A stretch of 64,000 nt of DNA from Phaseolus vulgaris (GCF_000499845.2 NC_023755.2:30668698-30732697), one strand, 5' to 3'; counted from the stretch's first letter, positions 23,136 through 34,640 are shown. The notes: generated from the letters alone by a model not told the origin. Numbers and translations are program-made.

Positions 23136-23938
23136 CAAGTTCTATTTTGCAAAATTTTGACTTTGCTTGAAGGTTTAGAAAGGACAGGATTTCAAGAAGA
23201 TTTTTGTACATGTCAAAGTCTTGTTCTGATTTCATGATCTACCTACATTTGTGTAAATTGAAATCTGAGAATGATGTTCTTATTCTTCTCTTTGTTAAAA
23301 ACATTGTTTCTTAAATCCAATTCACTGATTATACTCTATGTCTGGATTGTAATTACTTTGTATTCCATCTGTTCCTTATACAATTGATATCTTGTGAACA
23401 TTGTAAGCAATAATGATTGTACACAGCATGAGAAATTGAAATTCTGATTGTTTTTCATTAGTGTAGAAATGCAATCGATTGTTTCTTCAAAACAACCGAT
23501 TGTTTTCTCTCTGACAAACACTTGGCAAATATGTTTTTAATTTAAATTCTGATTTTAAGTTTTGTTCAAACCCAGTGATATGTGTGGTCAAAAATTGTAT
23601 TAATTGCATGTTTGAATACAATTTACCTCTGCTACATCTGTTATTAATGGATCATATTCTTCCAATCTTGAAACTTAAAATTGCCTTTAATGTTTTGTCA
23701 AATCAACATGTGAATATGTACTTTTCTATTTGACTGACAAAAACAACTTTATGGTTCAGATTTGATTCGTTTTTCTATTTTGAAAACAACCCACACTTTG
23801 TCATCTTTGACCATGAACCTTGGCTATATAAAGGAATGAAACTAGTTACTGTTTTCACATAAAACAACCTATTGTTCTTCTCTTTCTCTACTCTAAAATC
23901 TTTTTGCAGTGTGCAAAAGCTTGCCTCTGAGTTTAGAA
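23136..23938 (+). other. non-coding stretch where pol is missing in element D
   Basis: AT-rich, 800 bases, no pol motif in any frame. Contains ACAATCGATTGTTT and AACAACCGATTGTTTT motifs near 23470-23510. It leads straight from gag to the env-position ORF. Confidence 0.6.
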
Positions 23939-24943
23939 ATGGCTTGAACTCCTCCCTCAGCTAAGAGAATGAAAAAGGAGCAAAAATTGAAGAGATTCCT
24001 AGAGCTTAGTGGAAACATATATCCATATTTAGTGAAGGTATTTCACATTAACCTCCATTTTAATGGTGACTCACTTGTTTCACATGTAAAAGGTGTAGAG
24101 ATGGTCATCACAAGTGATGTATGGGCTGCTGTGATTGGGCTAAAATCTTCTGGACTGAGAATCAATAGAGGAAACCTTGGAGTTGTTGAAGAGTTCAACA
24201 AAATACAGTTCTACAAAGGTTGTCTCAAGAATCCCCATTCCACAATGAGGAATTTTTCAGTTGGTGGATTAAAACTTGATGAAAGGCTCATAACCTTCAT
24301 TGTATCATGGATTCTCACACCTAGGGGGAGAAATCACTCCACTCTCTCTGAAGAAGATCTTCTATTGATCTATTGTATCATGAACAAAGTGAAGATCAAT
24401 TGGATTCACACAATGAAAGAGCAAATGCAAAAGTCCATGAGGTTATGTGATTTTCACTATCCCTATGCTATTTTGATCTCTAAGTTTCTTCATTATTTTG
24501 AAGTGAATATAGAAGGGGAGCTAGCTGAAGTAGTCAAGCCCTCCAGTGAGATCAATAGTGGATCCCTAAGTAAAATGGGATTTACTAAAACTGGTGAAAA
24601 ATGGGTAAGCAAGGATGGTGACCAAGCTGGCCCAAGTGGAATGAATGAAGGTGATGAACCTGAGGAGGCAACAATGCAAGATGAACCAGTTTCAGAGACT
24701 CAAGAGGATGATCACAATGACACTAACATGGGAGAAAGGATGACTACAATGTCACCTTTTGAAAGATTGATGATCAACCGTATGAACACCTTTGCTGACA
24801 ATGAAAGGAACCTCTATGACATGTGTGAATCAAGATTCAACAATATGGACACACGCTTTTCAACACTGGATGAATGGATTGAAGAAGTCCAGAGACAAAT
24901 TTTGGAACTACAATTCAAGAGGGAGGACAATCCTTCTTTTTAG
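23939..24943 (+). pseudogene. env-position ORF of SIRE-like element D (plant transposon protein domain)
   Basis: The natural start is probably ATG at 23939, followed by a TGA at codon 3 (likely CGA to TGA); from 23948 the frame is open to 24943. Residues about 15-190 are a globular domain (YLVKVFHINLHFNGDSLVSH, VWAAVIGLKSSGLRI, NPHSTMRNFSVGGLKLDERL, FIVSWILTPRGRNHSTLSEE) that I recognise as the putative plant transposon protein domain found after pol in legume SIRE/Maximus elements. An acidic linker and a C-terminal coiled coil (RFNNMDTRFSTLDEWIEEVQ) follow. I see no signal peptide or membrane segment, so an envelope role is not supported. Confidence 0.75.
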
Positions 24944-25412
24944 CTTACTTATGTTTAAAATTTTTTGTTTAAACTTTTTTTGTTGTTATGTTGTTTTTCT
25001 ACCTTTTGTCTATTTGATGAGACAAATAGGGGGAGAAAAGTTGGTTAATTGGTTCTATAATGTTCTTAATAATTTCTTTCTTTATTGGTTTAAACATTGT
25101 TGTGATGAACTGCTTAATTGGTTTAAATTTGAAGATTGTTTTAAACTGTTAATTCTGTTTTACAAAATTTCAACCGTTTATTTTTGCAAAATAACCGATT
25201 CTTTATCTGTGTTTCACATGTGTATATGTGCTGGTTTCTCATCTGATTTGGTTGATGTTTGTGTTTTGGAAATCACCAAGAGAGAACTGATTTTTGGTGC
25301 TTATTTGATTTGGAATAGATTACCCTGTGTTTCTGTGTTTGGTCATGAATGCATGTTGAACAGATTCTAAATAAAGAACATTAATAAAAGCATCCCAAGG
25401 ATTTGTCTCCAT

Positions 25413-25427
25413 CAAATAGGAGGAGAT
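25413..25427 (+). promoter_or_regulatory. polypurine tract of element D
   Basis: CAAATAGGAGGAGAT directly before the 3' LTR; the primer for plus-strand DNA synthesis. A related AAATAGGGGGAG lies at 25024-25036. Confidence 0.8.
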
Positions 25428-26396
25428 TGTTGAACATTGGAGCTTTGAGGTTTCAAATCCACATGAAGCCTGAAGTTGTGCTGCTTTTTGGTTTGGGTTT
25501 AGACTAGGTTGTTTAGAATTCTTGTTAAGATTAGTTTTAATTCCTACACAAAGCTTGATCAATCAGTTTTAAAAGAAACAAAATGTTTTTCCAAGTAAAG
25601 GGAAAACAATCGGTTGAATCATCGAGATAATCGGTTGTTTGTCACTTAACTGGCTTGAGGTTTCTGAAACTGCTTTTTGAATTAGTTATGCAATAGCTTA
25701 ACTCATTCAACCGATTAAATCGTGGTTTCAACCGGCTAAATGTGTGTTTCCATAACAACTTTTTGAAAACTTGTTTTAACTGATTCAGTGATCAAAATTG
25801 TCTTAAATGACTACATTTTAGAGCTATAAATATAGTCTCTCTTTCAAAACAAATACACATTCAAATACAACAAGTATTGATCTAGATTTGAGATCAAAGA
25901 AAGAGATTTGTTTTTTGAAAAGAGTTTTTCAAAAGTGCAAGATTGATGTTCAAGCTTTGTTGTGGTAACAAGTTCTGATCCTAGGTGTTTCCTGTATTGT
26001 GCAAATCCAGGTGTTTTATATCCTTGTTTAGTTACTTATAATAGTACTTCTTTTAACTGTGTATGTGTTTCAAAATCTTGTAAAGATAGAAGGTTATTTT
26101 GTCTTGAGGTGTGAAGTGTTGCAAAGAGGGTGAGTAGGCTTTGTGGGATTCAAAGTCACCTCTTTGTGGTCTGTTGTAATTTGATTGTGATTACTAGTGG
26201 AACTCAAAGATTGTCTAAGAACTACATGTAGCTCTGTATAAGTGAACCAATATAATCCTTTTGTGTAAATCTCTCTTTCTCTCAAGCTCTCTATAACTAT
26301 TTGTGTTAATTCATTTTTGTTGCTGCTATAAATAACCGACAAAAACGAAGTTTTAACCGGTTAAAATACTGATAACAGTTTTTGTTTGTTTGTTTG
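25428..26396 (+). repeat. 3' LTR of element D, left part
   Basis: Starts TGTTGAACATTGG. Carries AACAATCGGTTGAATC and ATAATCGGTTGTTTG near 25604-25640. Interrupted at 26396/26397 by element G and resumes at 31174. Confidence 0.8.
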
Positions 26397-27559
26397 TGTT
26401 CCGTCCGGTTGACCTGGGACGTTTTCGTGCGCAACCTCAACCGTCAGCTAGGGACTCCTTCCCACTGATTACCTGTGGATTCCTGCAAAGAAGGACAAAG
26501 GGGCGCCCTAGCGGCCGTTTGCACTCCGACGCTCAAGTCAGCCAGCAAGAAACACCAAAAACTATGCACCTCCGTATCGGAGCACCGCGTATGGCACTCT
26601 GAAGGTGGTAAAAAGGAAACTATTTCTAGTGTGTATTTTTTCGTTCTGGCAAAGATCTTTCCCCAGTCCCTTGTCCGTAACCTCAAGGCTCGAGCAAGCA
26701 ACTAGAGAGTTTCTGGAAAATTTGCCAAAAGTTCGAACCCCGTTCCCAACATTCTAGGTGCTATTTAAACTACCCTAGCATTTAAAGCGCCTTTAATCAT
26801 GAAACGTAGCGCATTTAATTGGCGTATTTAATTATAAAACGCAGCGCATTTAAGACGTTAAAAACGCTTGGGAGCCTTTATAGTACCTTAAATGCTCGAA
26901 ACGGAAACTGTATTAAATGACTTTAATTACCTGGCACCTGGCTAAATGGCGTTTCTATTCTGACCTGGCTGCTGTACACGTGGAGGGCCTCACGACGCTT
27001 TGACCCCATCTGGGGGCGTTTCTTCGTGTGAGTCCTCCTGTCTGGGAGTGCTACTGCGCAAGGGGTGACTTTTTGGGTGCCAACTCATGCCCCCAATCAT
27101 CTAGTCACTCACTTTGTGAGCGTATCTGCCTTCCTCTCGTACCCTGCACCCGGCTACCCTGGGCGTGACCCTCCTCTTGAGTCGTATCTGTCCCAAAGGC
27201 GTCTCTGGGGCGGCAGGGGTACTTCACGAGTCAGGCTGCCCTACACTGGTGCTATCACTATGGCCTTGAAGCCACCTTTCTCTTCACTTTATCACTACCC
27301 CGGATTATCGGGACCTGAGGCCTTCCCACGACGTCGCTCCCTCCATGGTCTTTCCTACCCATGGGTATCGGGGAACCACACTATGATTGCCTTGCTTTAG
27401 TGATATTTGATCTCGGCGACGCCCTGTTTGGGCGACGCCTTCCTCTTGGCGACGCTGGCACTTGGCGTCTCTTCACCCGAGCGACGCCTTATGTTGACTT
27501 TGACTCCAGACGTTGACTTTGACCTTGACTTTGTCAACGCCCGGATACGGGACGGTACA
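26397..27559 (-). repeat. 3' LTR of element G
   Basis: 1163 bp, plus-strand TGTTCCGTCCGGTTGACC to GGGACGGTACA. Same family as the solo LTRs at 39168 and 45456. A CACGTG box lies near 26976-26981. Confidence 0.95.
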
Positions 27560-27579
27560 CAAGCCCCCCAGTCTTAAGC
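27560..27579 (-). promoter_or_regulatory. polypurine tract of element G
   Basis: Minus-strand TTAAGACTGGGGGGCTTG next to the 3' LTR. The same sequence precedes the 3' LTR of element C at 62720-62737. Confidence 0.85.
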
Positions 27580-27632
27580 CGAAGACTTGTCTTCAGCGCA
27601 AAGACTAAGGCCTCGCCCACGCCGTCCACGTG

Positions 27633-29035
27633 TCACCCTGATGACGTGTCATTCCCTGCTGACTCAACAATCCTCGAATTATTGAAGTGACACTCTCTGA
27701 ACCATAGGGCGCTCTTAATGGCTGATTGGACATCCTCTGAGGTAGGGAAAGTAACACCTTTTGGGCTACGCTTAATCACCCCTACCACCCCCTCCTGCTC
27801 TTCCTGGCTCAGCAAACGCCCTAGCTTAAACGTTTTGCCGCCAATCTCCCTCTCCACGGCATTAGCCGCCTGTTGATCCCTGTTATCCTCCTCGCGGGCG
27901 CCGCCTCTTCCACGGGCGCCGCGTCGTCAAGGCCTTCTTCCATGGGTGTATCTGCTTCGGGCATCGCCCTCACGGGTATGGCCTCGTTAGGCGTCGACCC
28001 AGCGGGCGTCGCCTCAATCATCGTCGTGTCTGCACTTGGCGAACGCTCATACACCATGAACACGCCTCTCTTCGTTTTCAGGCTGTTCTCATAACACTTC
28101 CTCGCCTCCTCTTGGTCTGACTTGATGACTATCACCTTGCCACTGAGGTCCGGCAGCTTCATCTTCATATGGTGTGTGGAGGCTACTGCATTCAGCCTGT
28201 TCAACGCCGGTCTGCCCAACAAAATGTTGTAGGCGGAGTTGGCGTTCACGACCAAGTACCGGATGCTTTCGGTACGCGAGGCTTCTCCATCCGTGAACGT
28301 AGTCCTCAACTCCAGGTAGCCTCGGACTTCCACCTGGTTATCCGCAAACCCATACAGGCACCCTGTGTATGGCCTCAAAAGGTCGGGGGACAACCGTAAC
28401 TTATTGAATGTCGACCAGAACATGACGTCTGCTGAACTTCCCTGGTCGACAAGAACTCTGTGCACCTTTCTTCCAGCTGTGACAACCGAAATGACCACGG
28501 GGTCATTGTCATGCGGCACCACGTCTCGAAGGTCCCCAGTCGTGAACACGAGGTCCGATTCCCACGGCTCACCCGAGATCCTTTCTTCGATCGAGTTGAC
28601 CCCCCTCGCGTATTTCTTTTGCTGGGAGGCGGTGGGTCCTCCGCCGGAAAAACCTCCAACTATGGTATGGACCTCGCCGAGAACCGGCGTTTCGTGTGCT
28701 TGTTCTTCTGCTGGCGGCGGCAGGGCGGCGGTCGTGGCGGGTTCCGCGACATAATCCTTCAAAAACCCGGTTCTCACCAGCTCATCTAGCTGGTAACCCA
28801 GCGACAGGCAGTTATCAATGTGGTGAGCGAAAGCCTCGTGGAACTCACACCAAGAGTCTTTCCGAGGCCCCAACACCTTATCAGACTTCGCTGGTCGCCT
28901 CAACCTCTCAGCTATATTAGGCACGGCGATCAGGTCCTTCAGTTCCACCACAAAATTGTATCTCGCCGGCCTCGCCCTCTCTCTGGCCGGGCGATCTTCT
29001 CCCCTCTGGTTTCTTCCTTCCCGTCGTGGTCTCAT
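27633..29035 (-). pseudogene. zinc-like motif, protease and pol stub of element G
   Basis: Basic start (MRPRREGRNQRGEDRPARER), WCEFHEAFAHHIDNC, the protease active-site region VLVDQGSSADVMFW, AYNILLGRPALNRL and STHHMKMKLPD. A frameshift near 27850 leads into MEREIGGKTFKLGRLLSQEE, after which the expected ERHLDAFAWS and RT are absent; the reading passes straight to the 3' region (KRSPKGVTFPTSED). This junction near 27770 marks the pol deletion. Confidence 0.88.
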
Positions 29036-29906
29036 TGACCCTGGCGTGTTGAGTTCGCGTCGGTCCTCTCGGGCGCGAAGGCACGACGCTGGTGCGCTTC
29101 ACACACACCTCTCCCTCAGAAGCGATATGTTCCACCGCCCGACGTCGTATTTCAGCGAAAGTCCTGGGGCGGTTGCGAATGATGGATTCGCCAAAAGGGT
29201 CAGGGCATACACCTTTCACGAACGCGTACACGATCATGGGCTCCTCTGACGTACCAACCTTTACTACCTGGGCCCCGAAGCGGTTGATGTATTCCTTTAG
29301 GGTCTCCCCTTGATACTGTTTCACATCAAACAGATCGTAGGAAACCGGCGACGGGGCCTTGTTTGCTAGGTATTGTTCCCTGAACAACCGTGACAGTTGT
29401 CGGAAGGAGGTGATATGGCCGTCCGGGAGACTGATAAACTAATCCATAGCCATCCCCGTCAAGGTGCTCATAAAGAGCTTGCACTTGGCAGCGTCGGAGC
29501 CGCCTACCAGGACCATCTGTGTGTGAAATGCAGAGAGATGCGTCTCAGGGTCCTCCATCCCGGTGAAGATCACCTTGGGCCCCGTGAACGTGTTTGGGAT
29601 CACTGCATCCAGAATCACCTGCGAGAAGGGAGTGGAAAACTCCCTTGGCGGGGAGAGGTTCTCCATCTCGTCATGTTCACGTTGCCCCCGATTATTCCGC
29701 AAACCCCGGCGCAACTCCTCATTTATACGATGGAGCTCCTCATTCCTCACATGCGAGGCTTCGAGATCTACTTGCATGCGTTCCTGTTCCAGCTTCGACT
29801 CCGCCATATCATCTTGCAGTCCCCGCATTATCTCCAGGACCTGTTGCATGGACAGTTCTGCTGGGGCCGCGCGTGCAGTACCTCGTCTTGTGGTGGCCAT
29901 TTTCAC
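28917..29906 (-). pseudogene. gag of element G
   Basis: Starts MKMATTRRGTARAAPAELSM at 29906. N-terminal coiled coil (ESKLEQERMQVDLEASHVRN), then FTGMEDPETHLSAFHTQMVL, a TAG at 29439 where relatives have Trp (WF), the core LFREQYLANKAPSPVSYDLF and EYINRFGAQVV, and FAEIRRRAVEHIASEGE. The frame shifts near 29000 so the zinc-like part is read in the next frame. Structural gag, inactive unless the stop is suppressed. Confidence 0.87.
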
Positions 29907-29986
29907 GGTCTCCTCAAACCTCCTCCAACGTTACTATAACTTGATAGATCTTCTCAAACTTGCGATGGGACTGCTGTTTTATATCG

Positions 29987-30004
29987 GCCCCACGGTGGGC
30001 GCCA
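29987..30004 (-). promoter_or_regulatory. primer binding site of element G (tRNA-Lys)
   Basis: Minus-strand TGGCGCCCACCGTGGGGC, two bases from the LTR. Confidence 0.87.
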
Positions 30005-30006
30005 AA

Positions 30007-31168
30007 TGTTCCGTCCGGTTGACCTGGGACGTCTTCATGCGCAACCTCAACCGTCAGCTAGGGACTCCTTCCCACTGATTACCTGTGGATTCCTGCAAAG
30101 AAGGACAAAGGGGCACCCTAGCGGCCGTTTGCACTCCGACGCTCAAGTCAGCCAGCAAGAAACACCAAAAACTATGCACCTCCGTATCGGAGCACCGCGT
30201 ATGGCACTCTGAAGGTGGTAAAAAGGAAACTATTTCTAGTGTGTATTTTCTCGTTCTGGCAAAGATCTTTCCCAGTCCCTTGTCCGTAACCTCAAGGCTC
30301 GAGCAAGCAACTAGAGAGTTTCTGGAAAATTTGCCAAAAGTTCGAAACCCGTTCCCAACATTCCAGGCGCTATTTAAACTACCCTAGCATTTAAAGCGCC
30401 TTAAATCATGAAACGTAGTGCATTTAATTGGCGCATTTAATTATAGAACGCAGCGCATTTAAGACGTTAAAAACGCTTGGGAGCCTTTATAGTACCTTAA
30501 ATGCTCGAAACGGAAACTGTATTAAATGACTTTAATTACCTGGCACCTGGCTAAATGGCGTTTCTATTCTGACCTGGCTGCTGTACACGTGGAGGGCCTC
30601 ACGACGCCGTGACCCCATCTGGGGGCGTTACTTCGTGTGAGTCCTCCTGCTTGGGAGTGCTACTGCGCAAGGGGTGACTTTTTGGGTGCCAACTCATGCC
30701 CCCAATCATCTAGTCACTCACTTTGTGAGCGTATCTGCCTTCCTCTCGTACCCTGCACCCGGCTACCCTGGGCGTGACCCTCCTCTTGAGTCGTATCTGT
30801 CCCAAAGGCGTCTCTGGGGCGGCAGGGGTACTTCACGAGTCAGGCTGCCCTACACTGGTGTTATCACTATGGCCTTGAAGCCACCTTTCTCTTCACTTTA
30901 TCACTACCCCGGATTATCGGTACCTGAGGCCTTCCCACGGCGTCGCTCCCTCCATGGTCTTTCCTACCCATGGGTATCGGGGAACCACACTGTGATTGCC
31001 TTGCTTTAGTGATATTTGATCTCGGCGACGCCCTGTTTGAGCGACGCCTTCCTCTTGGCGACGCTGGCACTTGGCGTCTCTTCACCCAGGCGACTCCTTA
31101 TGTTGACTTTGACTCCAGACGTTGACTTTGACCTTGACTTTGTCAACGCCCGGATACGGGACGGTACA
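30007..31168 (-). repeat. 5' LTR of element G
   Basis: 1162 bp, about 2% different from the left copy by eye. Confidence 0.95.
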
Positions 31169-31173
31169 GTTTG

Positions 31174-31282
31174 ATTGCTTTCCTTAATTTCTTATCTTGA
31201 TTGTTTGATAAAGATTCATTCTAAATCAAGTCTTTTTTTGTTTAATCTTTCACTAAACAATTCACCCCCTCCCCTCTCTTAC
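31174..31282 (+). repeat. 3' LTR of element D, right part
   Basis: Continues the LTR after G's duplicated GTTTG (31169-31173) and contains AAACAATTCACCCCCTCCCC, matching the tail of the E LTR read on its own strand. The exact end is blurred against the start of J's integrase. Confidence 0.65.
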
Positions 31283-31960
31283 GGATATTTGGGAACCATA
31301 CTCAATACCATCAACTCATGGTCATAAATATTTCTTGACCATAATTACTATTCGAGGTACACATGGATTTTTCCTTTAAAACAAAAATAAAATGAAGTTG
31401 TCAAGGTTTTGGAAAATTTTGTTTTTTTTATTCAAACACAATTTGAGACAACAATAAAAATAATAAAAAGTGATAATGAGACTTAATTTGTCATGATTAA
31501 TTTCTTTGTCAATAAAGGAATGGTACATCAAACATCATGTGTCAATACTCCACAACAAAATAGTATAGTTGAAAGGAAAACACGGTCATTTATTAAATGT
31601 AGCAAGAGCTCTCATGATACAATCTCATTTATCCAAAATTTATTGGTCATATTCTGTGATACATGTTACGCATAGTATAAACATGCTTCCCACACCTATT
31701 TTAAACTATTCTTCTCCTCATGAAATGCTTTACAAAACTGAAGCAGATTTTAATGGATTAAAGGTGTTTGGTTCTTTATGTTATGCTAGCACTTTGTCAA
31801 CAAATAGAAGAAAATTTGATCCAAGGGCAAAAAAATGTGTTTTATTGGTTTTAAAAGGGGGATAAAAGGATATATTTTGTTGAATATTCAATTAAGAGAA
31901 ATTTTTGTGTCTAGGAATGTCGTCTTTTATGAACATGTTTTTTCCATATCAAAGGGTTCA
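31283..31960 (+). pseudogene. integrase remnant of Copia element J
   Basis: From DIWEPYSIPSTHGHKYFLTI at 31284, through SDNE and HQTSCVNTPQQNSIVERK (last catalytic Glu), LNVARALMIQSHLSKIYWSY, LPTPILNYSSPHEMLY and LKVFGSLCYASTL. Stops and frameshifts break it repeatedly. The upstream part of J lies beyond the nested elements, left of the window. Confidence 0.87.
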
Positions 31961-32196
31961 AGATACTAGCAATGAAACTAACAGTTCTAACATTTATGAT
32001 CAAATTTCAAGATCAACTTGTCTTGAGTCAGCCATCACAAACCATTCTCGCACCTTGTGATAATGCTGAAAATAACAGTGATAATAACTGTGAGTCACAC
32101 ATTAAGGTTCCATAAGAAGTTTGTTCCCATATAGACCAAAACTTCAATGAAGATCATGAATTAGAACAAAATTATGAATCAGATCATTATGTCTGA

Positions 32197-33180
32197 GTGA
32201 GTACAAGAATAAAAAGACCACTTGAGTATTTAAAAGATTATCATTGTAATCTTAATGTTTCCAATACATCTTCAAGAGTTAAATATCCTTTGAATTATGT
32301 TTTGTCTTATAACAATTTATCATCTTCTTACAAATATTTTGTTATGTCTCTTTCTTCACATGTTGAGCCAAACACTTATTTTGAAGTTGTGAAACATGAC
32401 TGTTGGAGAAAAGCTATGCAATGTGAGATATATGTTTTAGAGTCAAATCAAAATTGGGAGACTGCCTTTTTGCCTAAGGACAAAGTTGCCATAGGTTGTA
32501 AATGGGTATTCAAAATAAAAAATAAGGTTGATGGGACAATTGAAAGTTATAAAACAAGGTTAGTGGCAAAGGGATACACTCAAATGGAAGGCATTGAATA
32601 CCTTGATACTTTCTCTCCAATAGCAAAGATGACCACCATAAGGTTGCTTCTTTCTCTAGCTTCTATCTATAATTGTGAATTGAAAGAATTAGACATATAA
32701 ACAATGTCTTGTTACATGGATATTTGAAAGAAGATGTATACATGGTTGCTTATCCTGGATTGACTTTTATTCCACCTGTTAAAGTTTATAAACTAAAAAA
32801 GGCTTTATATGGCCTTAAGCAAGCCAACAAAGAGTGGTTTGCCAAATTGTCATCCTTTTTGCTTTCTATAGGATATACTCAATCTATAAATTAGCATTCC
32901 TTGTTCATTAATTCTTCTGAAAGATCTTTTACAACATTATTGGTGTATGTGGATGATATAATATTAGTAGGAAATGATAAAGAAGAGATTGCTTGAATTA
33001 AACAAACCTTTAATCAGACATCCAAGATTAAGGATCTTTGGAATTTAAGATATTTTCTTGGTATAGAAGTAGCAAGAAGTAAGAAAGGAATAATGATGAA
33101 TCAAAGGAAATATGCATTGGAATTGTTAACAGATGTAGGTCTTTTAGCCTACAAACCTGCACCCACTCCTATTGATTGAA
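32197..33180 (+). pseudogene. reverse transcriptase remnant of Copia element J
   Basis: NQNWETAFLPKDKVAIGCKW, KTRLVAKGYTQMEGIEYLDT, SPIAKMTTIRLLLSLAS, a stop at 32700, GYLKEDVYM, YKLKKALYGLKQANKEWFAK and the catalytic YVDDIILVGND (YVDD at 32946-32957). Several stops (32700, 32894, 32996). Copia-type RT; dead. Confidence 0.9.
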
Positions 33181-33184
33181 AAAG

Positions 33185-33893
33185 TCACTTTCACAGATAT
33201 TCAAGCCTATAGAAGATTGATTGGAAGGCTTATGTATATGACTAATACCCGACTTGACATAACATTTTATGTGTAATAACTTTCTTAGTTTCTTGTTAAA
33301 CCCACAATTGCTCACTATACTGCAGCGATTAGAGTTCTCAGATATATTAAAGGAGCTCCAAATCTTGGTTTATTATTCTCTTCCAACGCATCTGCTCATC
33401 TCAAAGCCTTTTGTGATAGTGATTGGGGCACCTGCAGTGATTCAAGATAGCCAGTGACTGGTTTTAGTGTGTATCTTGGGAATTCTCTCATATCCTGGAA
33501 ATCAAAGAAGAAAGGAACAATATCAAAAAGTTCTTGTGAAGTTGAATACAGAGTAATGGCCATTGTTACATGTGAAGTTCAATGGCTAACTTGTCTTCTT
33601 CAAGATTTCAAATTTCCTTTTGAGAAACCATCTCTTTTATACTGTGACAATGACTTAGCAAGATACATTGCAACAAATCTAGTGTTAGGGAAACATATAA
33701 AAATAGATTGTCACGTTGTTAGGGAAAAATTAAAGAAGGATTTCATCCATTTGCTTCCCATTTCCACCACAGAACAACTGGCTGACATTTATACCAAAGC
33801 TTTAAGTCCTCAATCTTTCAAGAGTATTTGTTCCAAGTTGGCTCTCATCAATATTTGCTCCCCAGCTTGTGGGGGGATATTAAAGGATATATC
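33185..33893 (+). pseudogene. RNase H and C-terminus of Copia element J
   Basis: YRRLIGRLMYMTNTR-like start, FCDSDWGTC, then from 33454 an open stretch: VYLGNSLISWKSKKKGTISK, SSCEVEYRVMA, LYCDNDLARYIATN, KHIKIDCHVVREKLK and ADIYTKALSPQSF. Ends in SPACGGILKD. The DWGT and EVEYR blocks are the RNase H acidic residues. Broken only by a TAG at about 33450 in this part. Confidence 0.88.
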
Positions 33894-34035
33894 CTTCATT
33901 ATAGAGACCATTATATAATACATTGAATATGGTAGACTCTATACATAACTTTTTTCAATGTTAATAAGAGTCATTTCTTTCAATCTTATTCTTGTATTGT
34001 CTTATATATTATTGTTAAGAACTCAATAATTTACA
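33871..34035 (+). repeat. putative purine tract and short LTR of element J
   Basis: GGGGGGATAT at 33871-33880 follows the pol end, as in many small Copia elements; about 150 bases of LTR-like AT-rich sequence (TATTAAAGGATATATCC...) follow before another gag. No second copy is in the window, so the boundaries are a guess. Confidence 0.4.
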
Positions 34036-34079
34036 TCGTCTATGGGAAAAAGAAAAAGAAAGTCAAACAAGTTGAAAAT

Positions 34080-34290
34080 ATGACCAACAAGTTTGACATT
34101 GAGAACTTTTTTGGGAGAACGACTTTTGATTATGAAGAATTAAGATGAAGACCATCTTGATACAATAAAAATGTGTTGATGATCTGAAGGATAATGTAAA
34201 CATGTCAGTGTCAATGTCTCAGAAGGAAAAAACTAATATAATCAAGAAAGCTAAGAGCCCCATAATTTAGTGTTTTTGGAGGAGCAAACC
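34080..34290 (+). pseudogene. Copia gag remnant
   Basis: MTNKFDIENFFGRTTFDYEE, a stop, then KCVDDLKDNVNMSVSMSQKE and TNIIKKAKSPII: the N-terminal gag region of a Copia element (DUF4219/UBN2 type). It lies after J's LTR rather than before its pol, so it belongs to a second copy or a tandem arrangement. Confidence 0.65.
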
Positions 34291-34295
34291 TAATG

Positions 34296-34640
34296 TTACT
34301 TATGTTCATTCACATAAGCATTATGCTAAGTTTGTTTGACTTTTTCTAAGTCTTATAATGGACTTTCTCTTCATTGTTACTAGCATCAGTAATAGCAACA
34401 GGTTTTTCAACTTGAAAAGCCAAATCAAGATCCAACACATATAAGTGAAATTGAAGTTGTTTACTCCAATAAGAAATTCAACTCATTAAAGAGTGAAACA
34501 AACATATCATGCAAATATAGAGACACGTGAACAAATACCTACAATTGACACATGCTTAACATTAATACTTTTGAGTAATAAATTAAACATACAATGCAAA
34601 CTCAAACAAAACAAAACAAGCATTCTAGACATACTAATGT
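34296..34640. repeat. direct repeat copy 1 flanking the CACTA-like remnant
   Basis: About 345 bases closely matching 37052-37385 in the same orientation (shared blocks such as CAAATCAAGATCCAACACAT and TTGACACATGCTTAAC). Possibly a duplicated 5' part of the CACTA-like gene. Confidence 0.75.

Larger units (their letters stand above)
26397..31168 (-). mobile_element. gag-protease-only Tat element G, inside D's 3' LTR
   Basis: Complete by structure: LTRs 26397-27559 and 30007-31168, perfect GTTTG duplication (26392-26396 and 31169-31173), tRNA-Lys primer site and purine tract. Total 4772 bp. The interior has gag and protease but no RT, RNase H or integrase, so it is non-autonomous. By-eye LTR differences number about 25 in 1162. 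Confidence 0.95.
22576..31282 (+). mobile_element. SIRE-like Ty1/Copia element D, 3' part
   Basis: A plus-strand Copia element whose 5' LTR and gag start lie left of the window because element B is inserted in its gag. Present are the gag C-terminal part, an env-position ORF, a purine tract and a 3' LTR (25428-26396 and 31174-about 31282, split by element G). Protease, integrase, RT and RNase H are missing. The frame of Copia element J resumes immediately after the LTR at about 31283, so D is nested in J. The exact right end is uncertain by several bases. Confidence 0.8.

Noticed and set aside
23939..24943. A true envelope protein
   Set aside because: No signal peptide, transmembrane segment or cleavage site; the globular domain matches a plant transposon protein instead.
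27065..27400. A 111-codon frame repeated at 30674, 39365 and 45661
   Set aside because: It lies inside G-family LTRs and recurs only because the LTR recurs; no start context or domain.
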